Under the pieces are notes generated by a model. That model saw only the letters and a list, made by a program, of their open reading frames with translations, was not told the origin of the DNA and made no database searches. Of a DNA stretch of 64,000 nt, positions 20,177 to 30,000 are shown piece by piece; within the stretch, counting starts at the first letter, position 1, and each line of letters starts with the position of its first letter. Made by a program: the position numbers and the translations under genes. Location: contig NC_134846.1 of the NCBI RefSeq assembly GCF_965363235.1, positions 59,819,121 through 59,883,120 on the forward strand, written 5' to 3'. Source of the DNA: Mytilus galloprovincialis (lineage: Eukaryota > Mollusca > Bivalvia > Mytilida > Mytilidae).

Positions 20177-21116
20177 CCTGAAAGCAATTCTAGATTTTCC
20201 AACACCTAGAAATATCACCGATGTACGATCATGGTTTGGTCTCGTAAATCAAGTGTCCTACGCCTTCAGCATGGCTGATAAGCTGCTTCCTTTCAGGCAA
20301 TTATTGAAATCAGGAACACCATTTTTCGAGGATGAACACATCAACAAACTGTTCGAGGAATCGAAAGCTGCTATCATAAGCGAAATAGAAGAGGGCGTTC
20401 GCGTCTTTGATAAAAGTAAACCGACATGTCTTTCTACAGATTGGTCAAAAACTGGTATCGGTTTCTGGCTATTTCAGAAACATTGTTCCTGCAAAGGGAG
20501 TGAACCATTCTGTTGCAACACAGGATGGCGAATAACGCTTGTCGGGAGTAGATTTACACATCCAGCTGAATCCCGTTATGCGCCAGTAGAAGGCGAAGCA
20601 CTAGCCGTTGTCGACGCTTTGGACAAAGCGAGGTATTTTGTACTGGGATGCGACGATCTTATTATAGCTGTTGACCATAAACCACTCCTAAAAATATTCA
20701 GTGACAGATCTTTAGAAGACATCTCGAATTCATGCCTTCGAAATTTGAAAGAGAAAACACTCAGATATCGTTTCCGGATGATTCATGTACCAGGCGTCAA
20801 ACATCATGCTGCTGACGGTGTGTCACGTCACCCAACTGGGGACCCCGAAAAACTTATTCTCTCAGATGATATAGCAGCCATCAGGAATAGTACAAGGTCG
20901 TTGCCACCCGCCACATCTTTTCTATCAGACATACATCATATAGATTTAGAATCGGATGCTAGTGAAATAGATAACAGTGTCTTCATATCAGCCGTATCCT
21001 CGCTTGATTCGCTTGCAGTCAAATCCGTTACTTGGGACAGAGTTCGTACCGCTACAGCAAGTGACGACAATATGAATGAACTTATCAACTTAATCGAGTC
21101 TGGTACACCTGAGTTT
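20177..21116 (+). pseudogene. Gypsy RT C-terminus and RNase H
   Basis: Starts with the RT connection region (LDFPTPRNITDVRSWFGLVN) and goes through the TDWSKTGIGFWLFQ block (RNase H first Asp), the GEALAVVDALDKARYFVLGC block (Glu) and VDHKPLLKIF (Asp), to HVPGVKHHAADGVSRHP. These are the usual landmarks of the Ty3/gypsy RNase H. A TGA at 21117-21119 ends the frame; homologous sequence towards the integrase continues in the same frame for about 200 bases. Confidence 0.85.
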
Positions 21117-21119
21117 TGA

Positions 21120-22498
21120 CATGAATTTCCTCCACAACTACGGGAATTCTTCCAATTCCGTGAACACCTTTACACTATTGATGTTATAATATACAAGGAC
21201 AGAATAATCATTCCTCCTAGTCTCCGAGATGAAGTGTTGTCTGCTTTACACGCAGCACACCAAGGAGTAACAGCAATGATTTCTAGAGCAGAGTCATCGG
21301 TTTTTTTGCCAGGTATTTCCCTGCTATTTCAGCACAAAGAGCCGGATGCAACCATTGTAATCGGATAGCACCTTCTAACCCGAGTGCTCCACCTACACCT
21401 CTGATGTCACAAGACTACTCATTTCAATGCGTTTGTTCTGACTTTTTTCAATACAAAGGGATTTATTACCTTGTCATAGTTGACCGATACTCAAACTGGC
21501 CAATTGTTGAAAGATCATCGAACGGAGCAGTCGGACTCATAACCTGTCTTCGACGCACATTTGTCACTTTTGGAATTCCCGACGAACTAACATCTGACGG
21601 TGGTCCTGAATTTACCTCTACTGCTACAAGACGGTTTCTTCGTGACTGGGGTGTACACCATCGCCTATCGTCAGTGTCTTTTCCTCATAGCAATTGCAGG
21701 GCGGAAGTTGGAGTAAAAACCGTTAAACGCATGATTGCTGATAATACTGGTTCTAAAGGTGATCTCGACACGGATGCATTCCAACGGGCCATGCTTCAGT
21801 ACAGAAATACACCTGACAGAGACACAAAACTTTCCCCTGCAATGTGCGTCTTTGGTCATCCAATCAGAGATTTCATTCCGATTCCACCAGTAAGATATTC
21901 TCCTCACAATACTTGGAGGGAAACGTTAGATGCCCGTGAAGAAGCTTTAAGAAACCGCCACATCAAACAGGTCGAACACTTATCAGAACATACAAAAAGA
22001 CTACCTCAACTTGCAACTGGCGATTGTGTACGTATTCAGAACCAAATAGGGCATTACCCACTCAAATGGGACAAAACTGGCACCATCATTGAAGTCCGCC
22101 AATTTGATCAATATGCTGTAAAGGTTGATGGCTCTGGAAGAGTAACTTTACGCAACAGGAAGTTTCTCAGGAAGTATGTTCCTGTCAAGGGCATCAAGTC
22201 AACAAAGACTATACAAGATGACCTTTGTTATAAGAATGTACCTGTCCCGTCATCATTCAACACCAAACAAGTACTACAACCGACTTCTGATACATTAATG
22301 GAAACCCCTAAAGATTCTACTCGTGAAAAGCATTATCCACTTGGTCAGACAACTTCAGACTCCAAGGACAGCTCTACACCAGTTGATAACACACATCCTG
22401 AGCGCCGTCGTTTGGAATTTACAGAAACGCCACTTGAGAAACAAGGAACACAGCCGACCGTTGATTATTACTCCGACAGAACTTACTACACAACGTAA
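21120..22498 (+). pseudogene. Gypsy integrase
   Basis: The HHCC zinc-binding module begins in frame with the RNase H (HAAHQG near 21250) and its Cys pair (CNHC) lies in another frame at about 21349-21360, so one indel near 21320 separates them. From 21404 the frame is open for 364 codons. DDE catalytic residues are in VCSDFFQYKG, TSDGGPEFTS and SNCRAEVGVK. A C-terminal DNA-binding module with a GPY/F-like GDCVRIQNQIG...WDKTGTIIEV segment follows, then a low-complexity tail rich in Thr and Ser. Integrase inserts the cDNA copy with the 5-bp duplication seen at the LTRs. Confidence 0.88.
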
Positions 22499-22698
22499 AT
22501 CTAGTCGTGCTAGTAGACCACCTGCCTGGCATTCAGATTATAAATATGGATAAACAATCATGACATTGACATTTTGAATTTTCGTTTCGCATTTCAACTA
22601 ACAGAGATTAGTGTGAATATCATCTTAGTCATATAACAGTGTACAAGTATTTGCCACCTTTAAGGGAACATTACAGGAACCAAAAACTTAAGGGGAGA

Positions 22699-22855
22699 TA
22701 GAGGGTTATAATTGCCTACGTACATTTGCTACTTATAACTATGGACTGAACTGTGCCTATTATTGCTAATACTGTTTTATGTTTCATTACAGATGACCGT
22801 GGTCATTGTTCTACATTAAAGACTTGTATGAATAAATAGACATTGTTCTTATTTA
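22699..22855 (+). repeat. Right LTR of the gypsy element
   Basis: 157 bases, three mismatches to the left LTR. Preceded by the polypurine tract and followed by the ATTGT duplication, after which the host segment resumes. Confidence 0.9.
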
Positions 22856-23136
22856 ATTGTAGGAATGACGCTCTGCCAATTTTGCTCTTGAAAACCGATA
22901 AATGTATCCACAAAGCACCATTACGATCCTTATATGTCAGTTGTATTTTGAAAGGCAAATGTATCTACTAGCTAATGAGCATCAGTTAATGATCTTGTCT
23001 GCATTGATTCAACTTAAAACTATTGTCTGATCGGTTGTCAGGTGGAATTTTCGAAAATTCATAAACATTTAAAAACATTCTAATTAAATATTTCGTGGAA
23101 GGGCAAACTAAAAATTTTCAGTGATTGAAGATTATT
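22856..23136 (+). repeat. Second copy of the 7.6-kb segment, piece 2
   Basis: Matches about 7608-7889. It ends at 'gaagattattaa', where the 1.1-kb unit array begins; the segment resumes at 32712. Confidence 0.8.
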
Positions 23137-23345
23137 AAGTCTTTCCACCTTTCTGTGGAAAGACTTATTGTTTTTCTTCTGATTATTAAGTCTTTTCACT
23201 TTTTTGTGAAAAGACTTATTGTATTTGTTCTGATTATTATTATTATTATTATTATTATTAAGTCTTTCCACTTTTCTGTGGAAAGACTTATTGTTTTTGT
23301 TCTGATTATTATTATTAAGTCTTTCCACTTTTCTGTGGAAAGACT
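23137..23345. repeat. Cluster of four covarying hairpins with ATT microsatellite
   Basis: Four hairpins with 12-bp arms and 6-base loops lie in succession: 23137-23166, 23188-23217, about 23260-23289 and about 23316-23345. The second has AAGTCTTTTCAC/GTGAAAAGACTT instead of AAGTCTTTCCAC/GTGGAAAGACTT, so both arms changed together. An (ATT)n run of about nine units separates the second and third. Further copies are at 29302-29331 and 30454-30483. Confidence 0.85.
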
Positions 23346-23779
23346 TATTGTTTTTGTTCTGATTATTATTTTTTTTTTTTTCTTCCGCCAAATTTTGTTC
23401 TTGCGCAAAATGTTTGTTTCGCAATATGTCGCTTAGATATTTCTCATAGGGTATCGTATAGTTTATGCGCTTTTAAATTTCACCCTGCTAAGGCGAACCA
23501 TTTTCTATGTAAGAGTTATCTCCCTTTTCACTGTTTATCCTCTGTGTGCATCTCCTTTGTAACAAAACAAGATAGCGAAAAAATTCTTTTTACAAATTGT
23601 TCGTTACATCCTCAGTAATTTTTGGCGTATTTGGATCGAAGCGATTCGATGAAATTTTATAGGAGTTATCTACCTTTACAAAATAAATTTGTCGGTATGT
23701 TTATTTAACTCATAAACAGTTAACCGTATAACCCTGGAATGTTTTTATTTGAGTCCCCTAGGTCCTTACTTAGAAAATG

Positions 23780-23804
23780 AGGTCAAGGTCAAAGGTCAAG
23801 GTCA
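23780..23804 (+). promoter_or_regulatory. Four AGGTCA half-sites (DR0-DR1-DR0), recurring in every unit
   Basis: AGGTCA occurs at 23780-23785, 23786-23791, 23793-23798 and 23799-23804. The middle pair is a one-base-spaced direct repeat (DR1, the HNF4/RXR type) and the TCAAGGTCA contexts match extended monomer sites (FTZ-F1/ERR type). The block recurs near 24880, 27545, 28615, 29766, 30938 and 32024. Binding is not shown; this is motif content only. Confidence 0.5.
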
Positions 23805-24068
23805 AGTTCTCAATTGTGACTTTTGCTTGTTTTTGCATTTTCTCTGACACTTTGAGAGATACATATAAAAGAACAAGTGCAAAATGTCAGCTTTATTGTA
23901 GTGAAGATATGCTACATTTACTCTTATACAATTAAATGGCATCTTATAGGAGTTGATGCCCCTGAAATATCTTGATATGAGGTTATTTGATAATAACTTC
24001 AATTAAGTTCATTATAAAGACATTTGACCTTATACAAAAGGTTAAGTGACAAATGACCTTGAAAAATG

Positions 24069-24330
24069 GCCACCGGAAGTGACCTTGGGAAAACCGGAAG
24101 TAGCTTTTTTTGCAATTTTTTCACATAAAAGTACTCAGAATCCATATATTTTGTCATAAAGATACATGAACAGATAACTGAAGACTAAAAATGACTTCCA
24201 ACAAACCGGAAGTGGCCAATTATCTCCCGTTCTACATTCAAAAGTATATAGAAACTATATATTTTTGGAATCAGTGTGAAAGAAGCTATCATATGAGACC
24301 GGATGTGACATTCATTTCACCGGAAGTAGC
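24069..24330 (+). promoter_or_regulatory. ETS-type ACCGGAAGT motifs, conserved per unit
   Basis: In the first unit, CCGGAAGT occurs at about 24073, 24093, 24206 and 24320, with a mutated form (CCGGATGT) near 24298. The same positions carry the motif in the other complete units. ACCGGAAGT is the high-affinity ETS consensus. Function is inferred only from the motif. Confidence 0.45.
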
Positions 24331-25236
24331 ATATTATCTCCCTTATATCACTGAAAAAGATAATTAAACCATTATTTATCGCATCAGTATGAAGAAACTA
24401 CCTTCTTATCCAAATTTCTTTGGTGTGGAAAGACTTTCAATTGTTCTCTGAACAATTGGTTTTTAATTATTTTTTTTTTTTTCTTCCGCCAAATTTTGTT
24501 CTTGCGCAAAATGTTTGTTTCACAATATGTCGCTTAGATATTTCTCATATGGTATCGTATAGTTTATGCGCTTTTAAATTTCACCCTGCTAAGGCGAACC
24601 ATTTTCTATGTAAGAGTTATCTCCCTTTTCACTGTTTATCCTCTGTGTGCATCTCCTTCGTAACAAAATAAGAAAGCGACAAAATTCTTTTTACAAACTG
24701 TTCGTTACATCCTCAGTAATTTTTGGCGTATTGGATCGAAGCGATTTGATGAAATTTTATAGGAGTTATCTACCTTTACGGAATAAATTTGTCGGTATGT
24801 TTTTTAAACTCCTAAACCGTTAACCGTATAACCCTGGAATGTTTTTATTTGAGTCCCCAGGGTCCTAACTTAGAAAATTAGGTCAAGGTCAAAGGTCAAG
24901 GTCATATTTTAGATTTTTATAAGTTTTTCATTTCCCTATAATTCTTGAACGGTTATAGATACAAAAAAATCAAGCAGTGAAAAATGCTCGGTACTTTAAG
25001 GGGCAACTTTTTTACATTATGACTATATTGATTTTACCATCATATAAGGGACATAACTCCCATCGATGGTTTTTAAAAAGCCATTTTTAGGCAAAACTCT
25101 TAAACAAAAGGTCCTTGACCCATAGGGTCTTTTGCAATGACCTTTTGGAGCAATGACCTTGACGAAGGTCACAAGGTCAAAGGTCAAGGTCATCAAATTA
25201 TGTGGTTTTGGCACTATTTAAACAGTTTTATGAGTG

Positions 25237-25277
25237 TTTGAATTTCAACCAACCAACCAACCAACCAACCAACCAAC

Positions 25278-25325
<48 letters not shown>

Positions 25326-26325
25326 GTTTCCGTTTCATGTGTTTGATACGGGATTCAAGGTCTCTTTTTTTCCGCTTGTTTTAATTGAGCCTATCAAACG
25401 TGTTTAACCAACATGTTTAACCAACATGTTTAACCAACATGTTTAACCAACGTATTTAACCAACCAACCAACCAACCAACCAACCAAACAACCAACCAAT
25501 CAATCAATCAATGCATGTTTCCGTTTCATGTGTTAAATACGGGATCCAAGATGTTTTTTTTTCCGCTCGTTTAAATTGAGCCTATCTCACGTGTTTAACC
25601 AGCCAACGTGTTTAACCAACGTGTTTAACCAACATGTTTAACCAACATGTTTAACCAACGTGTTTAACCAACCAACCAACCAACCAACCAATCAATCAAT
25701 CAATGCATGTTTCCGTTTCATGTGTTAAATACGGGATCCAAGATGTTTTTTTTCGCTTGTTTAAATTGAGCCTATCTAACGTGTTTAACCAGCCAACGTG
25801 TTTAACCAACGTGTTTAACCAACTTGTTTAACCAACCAACCAACTAACCAACCAACCAATCAACCAATCACTGCATGTTTCCGTTTCATGTGTTAAATAC
25901 GGGATCCAAGATGGTTTTTTATCGCTTGTTAAAATTGAGCCTATCAAACGTGTTTAAACTACGTGTTTAACCAGCATGTTTAACCAACGTGTTTAATCAA
26001 CCAACCAATAAATCAATGCATGTTTCCGTTTCATTTGTTAAATACGGGATCCAAGATGTTTTTTTTCGCTTGTTTAAATTGAGCCTTTCCAACGTGTTTA
26101 ACCAGCCAACGTGTTTAACCAACCAACCAACCAATCAATCACTTAATGTATGTTTCCGTGTCATGCGTTTAATACAGGATGCAAGGTCTCTTGAGGTTTT
26201 TTTTCCCTTGTTCTAAGTGACCCTATCAAACGTGTTTAATCAACCAACCAACCAACCAACAAACCAACCAACCAACCAACCAATCAATCAACCAACTAAT
26301 CAATCAATCAATATGTATGACTGTT
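25237..26325. repeat. CAAC/CAAT minisatellite with a ~90-bp conserved core
   Basis: About seven higher-order units consist of a CCAA/CAAT tetranucleotide run, a conserved core ('tgtttccgtttcatgtgtt' to 'ttgagcctatc') and several copies of a 14-15-base repeat (GTTTAACCAACGT/AT). Unit length falls from about 225 to 115 bases along the array as the short repeats vary in number. It separates the second and third 1.1-kb units. Tandem cores with tetranucleotide tails resemble the Helitron-related 'pearl'-type bivalve elements, which is an inference. Confidence 0.8.
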
Positions 26326-27090
26326 TATTTATGACAGTATATTGAAGGAACAAACTCTCAATTATTCAAGAAAATTTTTATTTTATTATTGTTCTTACGT
26401 CTCTTCTGAAAAAAAAATCCACATATTCTCTGAAACTACAAGTCCAATCGACCTGAAAATTTGCAGTCAGCAGGGCATACATGTACTGAAGGTTCATAAA
26501 AAAACTTTTTGCAGATATCTCTCAAGACTTTTCCTAGAAAAAAGAAATGGCAATGCAGTAAAAATCGCTTGCTAGGTCCGTCAATCTCAGTAAAAACCTA
26601 CAATAAAATGTCCGCTCCGAGATTGAAATACTAATCTGTGTTACAAACAGGTGCTGAAAAATGGACATTATCAAAAAATAATCATTAAATGTGTTTTAAA
26701 GTTACACCGGATCGATTAAATCCAAAACATGCACTGCTGGTGAACTGTGATCAAAATGTCAATTTCCTACAATGACAAAAGAAATTACATTGTGTACATT
26801 CCATCTCTAGACATGTTGTCTGTTCAAGGTCCCGACCTAAAAAGAAATTAAAAGACTAAGTTTTCGTTATTATAAACCCGCGTCACGTGATGTCTCCTCA
26901 ATCTGGCGCGCGCGCTGTACCTAAAATAAAATAAAAACTTTCCAAACTAAACATGAAACTTCTCCGGTAACATAATAATATAGACCCTTTACAAAAAAAA
27001 AAAAAAAAAAAAAAAAATACCCCCCCCCCCTTTTCCAAATCAATCAATCAAAAAAATCAATTATCCATTCATCAGAGGGGAAAGACTGCC
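26326..27090. other. Unassigned insert within the unit array
   Basis: No gene seen. Contains a GC-rich islet (CGCGTCACGTGATG and GGCGCGCGCGC near 26880-26915) with an E-box-like CACGTG, and a poly-A run followed by poly-C at about 26992-27031. It ends just before a variant 3' hairpin at 27094-27114. Confidence 0.4.
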
Positions 27091-30000
27091 TAACAATTGT
27101 TTTCAAAACAATTGCTTTATATTTATTATTATTTTTTTTTTTTTTCTTCCGCCAAATTTTGTTCTTGCGCAAAATGTTTGTTTCGCAATAAGTCGCTTAG
27201 ATATTTCCCATATGGTATCGTATAGTTTATGCGCTTTTAAATTTCACCCTGCCAAGCCGATCCATTTTCTATGTAAGAGTTATCTCCCTTTTCACTGTTT
27301 ACCCTCTGTGTGCATCTTCTTCGTAACAAAAAAAGATAGCGACAAAATTATTTTTACAAATTGTTCGTTACATCCTCAGGAATTTTTGGCTAATTTGGAT
27401 CGAAGCGATTCGATGAAATTTTATAGGAGTTATCTACCTTTACAAAATAAATTTGTCGGTATGTTCAATTACCTCATCAACAGTTAACCGTATAACCCTG
27501 GAATGTTTTTATTTGAGTCCCCTGGGTCCTAACTTAGAAAATGAGGTCAAGGTCAAAGGTCAAGGTCAAGTTCTTAATTGTGACTTTTCCTTGTTTTTGC
27601 ATTTTCTCCGACACTTTGAAAGATACATACTAAAGAACAAGTGCAAAATGTCAGCTTTATTGTAATGAAGATATGCTACATTTAGTCTTATACAATTTAA
27701 TGGCATCTTATAGGAGTTGTTGCCCCTCAAATGTCTTGATATGAGGTTATTTGATTATGACTTCAACTAAGTTCATTATAAAGGCATTTGACCTTGTACA
27801 AAAGATAAGGTGACAAATGACCTTGAAAAATGACTACCGGAAGTGACCTTGAGAAAACCGGAAGTAGCTTTTTTTGCAATTTTTTCATCTAAAAGTACTC
27901 AGAATCCATATATTTTGTCATATAGATACATACACTGATTACTGAAGGCTAAACATGACTTGCAACAAACCGGAAGTGACCAATTATCCCCCCTTCTACA
28001 TACAAAAGTATACAGAAACTATATATTTTTGGAATCAGTGTGAAAGAAGCTATCATATGAGACCGTAAGTAGCATATTATCTCCCTTATATCACTCAAAA
28101 ATATAATTAAATCATTATTTATCGCATCAGTATGAAGAAATTATCTTCTTATCAAAATTTTTTTGGTGTGAAAAGACTTTCAATTGTTCTCTGAACAATT
28201 GGTTTTTAATTATTATTTTTTTTTTTTCCGCCACATTCTGAAATTTTTGTTTCGCAATATGTCGCTTAGATATTTTTTATATTGTATCGTATAGTTTACA
28301 CGGTTTTAAATCTCACCCTGCTAAGACGAACAATTTTCTCTGTAAGAGTTATCTCCCTATTCACTGTTTACCATCTGTGTGCATCTCCTTTGTAACAGAA
28401 AAAGATAGCGACAAAATTCCTTTTACAAATTGTTCGTTACATCCTCAGCAATTTTTGGCTAATTTAAATCGAAGCGATTCGATGACATTTTATAGGAGTT
28501 ATCTACCTTTACAAAATAAATTTGTCGGTGTGTTCATTTAACTCATAAACAGTTAACCATATAACCCTGGAATGTTTTTATTTGAGTCTCTTGGGTCCAA
28601 ACTTAGAAAATGAAGTCAAGGTCAAAGGTCAAGGTCAAGTTCTCAATTGTGACTTTTGCTTGTTTTTGCATTTTCTCCGACACTTTGAAAGATACATACT
28701 AAAGAACAAGTGCAAAATGTCAGCTTTATTGTAATGAAGATATGCTACATTTAGTCTTATACAATTTAATGGCATCTTATAGGAGTTATTGCCCCTCAAA
28801 TGTCTTGATATGAGGTTATTTGATTATGACTTCAACTAAGTTCATTATAAAGGCATTTGACCTTGTACAAAAGATTAGGCGACAAATGACCTTGAAAAAT
28901 GACTACCGGAAGTGACCTTGAGAAAACCGGAAGTAGCCTTTTTTTGCAATTTTTTCATCTGAAAGTACCCAGAATCAATATATTTTGTCATATAGATACA
29001 TACACTGATTACTGGAGACGAAACATGACTTCCAACAAACCGGAAGTGGCCAATTATTTCCCCTTCTACATACAATAGTATATAGAAACTATATATTTTT
29101 GGAATCAGTGTGAAATAAGCTATCATATGAGACCGGAAGTGACATTTATTTCACCGGAAGTAGCATATTATCTCCCTTTATCACTCAAAAACATAATTAA
29201 ATCATTATTTATCTCATCAGTATGAAGAAACTATCTTCTTATCAAAATTTCTTCGGTGTGGAAAAACTTTCAATTGTTCTCTGAACAATTGGTTTTTAAT
29301 TAAGTCTTTCCACTTTTCTGTGGAAAGACTTATTGTTATCTTCTGATTATTATTTTTTTTTTTTTTCCTTCCGCCAAATTTTGTTCTTGCGATAAATGTT
29401 TGTTTCGCAATATGTCGCTTAGATATTTCTCATATGGTATCGTATAGTTTATGCGCTTTTAAATTTCACCCTGCTAAGCCAAACCATTTTCTATGTAAGA
29501 GTTATCTCCCTTTTCACTGTTTACCCTCTGTGTGCATCTCCTTCGTCACAAAACAAGATAGCGACAAAATTCTTTTTACAAATTGTTAGTTACATCCTTA
29601 GTAATTTTTAGCGTATTTGGATCGAAGCGATTCGATGAAATTTTATAGGAGTTATCTACCTTTACAAAATAAATTTGTCGGTATGTTTATTTAACTCAAA
29701 AACAGTTAACCGTATAATCCTGGAATGTTTTTATTTGACTCCCCTAGGTCCTAACTTAGAAAATGAGGTCAAGGTCAAAGGTCAAGGTCAAGTTCTCAAT
29801 TGTGACTTTTGCTTGTTTTCGCATTTTGTCCCTCACTTTGAGAGATACATATAAAAGAACAAGTGCAAAATGTCTGCTTAATTGTAATAAAGATATGCTA
29901 CATTTAGAATTATACAATTAAATGGCATCTTATAGGAGTTGATGCCCCTGAAATGTCTTGATATGAAGTTATTTGATTATAACTTCAATGAAGTTCATTA

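Larger units (their letters stand above)
16312..22855 (+). mobile_element. Ty3/gypsy LTR retrotransposon, degenerate, with two nested DNA elements
   Basis: Two 157-bp LTRs (16312-16468 and 22699-22855) differ at only three positions and are flanked by the 5-bp duplication ATTGT (16307-16311 and 22856-22860). The internal order is gag, zinc knuckle, protease, reverse transcriptase, RNase H, integrase, which is the Ty3/gypsy order. A purine run (AAGGGGAGA, 22690-22698) just before the right LTR is the polypurine tract. The near-identical LTRs imply a young insertion, yet the coding region is broken by a nonsense codon near the gag start (16549-16551), a 255-bp element at 17656, a 973-bp element at 19202, a stop at 21117-21119 and a frameshift near 21320. 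It was probably mobilised in trans, or decayed recently. No envelope gene is present. Confidence 0.92.

Noticed and set aside
23080..23436. Open frames of 70-114 codons on both strands
   Set aside because: They arise from hairpin repeats and an ATT microsatellite (Asn/Ile runs) and mirror each other; not genes.
25237..26325. CRISPR-like regular spacing in the CAAC/CAAT region
   Set aside because: A eukaryotic minisatellite: the repeats are simple tetranucleotides and the 'spacers' are themselves a conserved repeated core.
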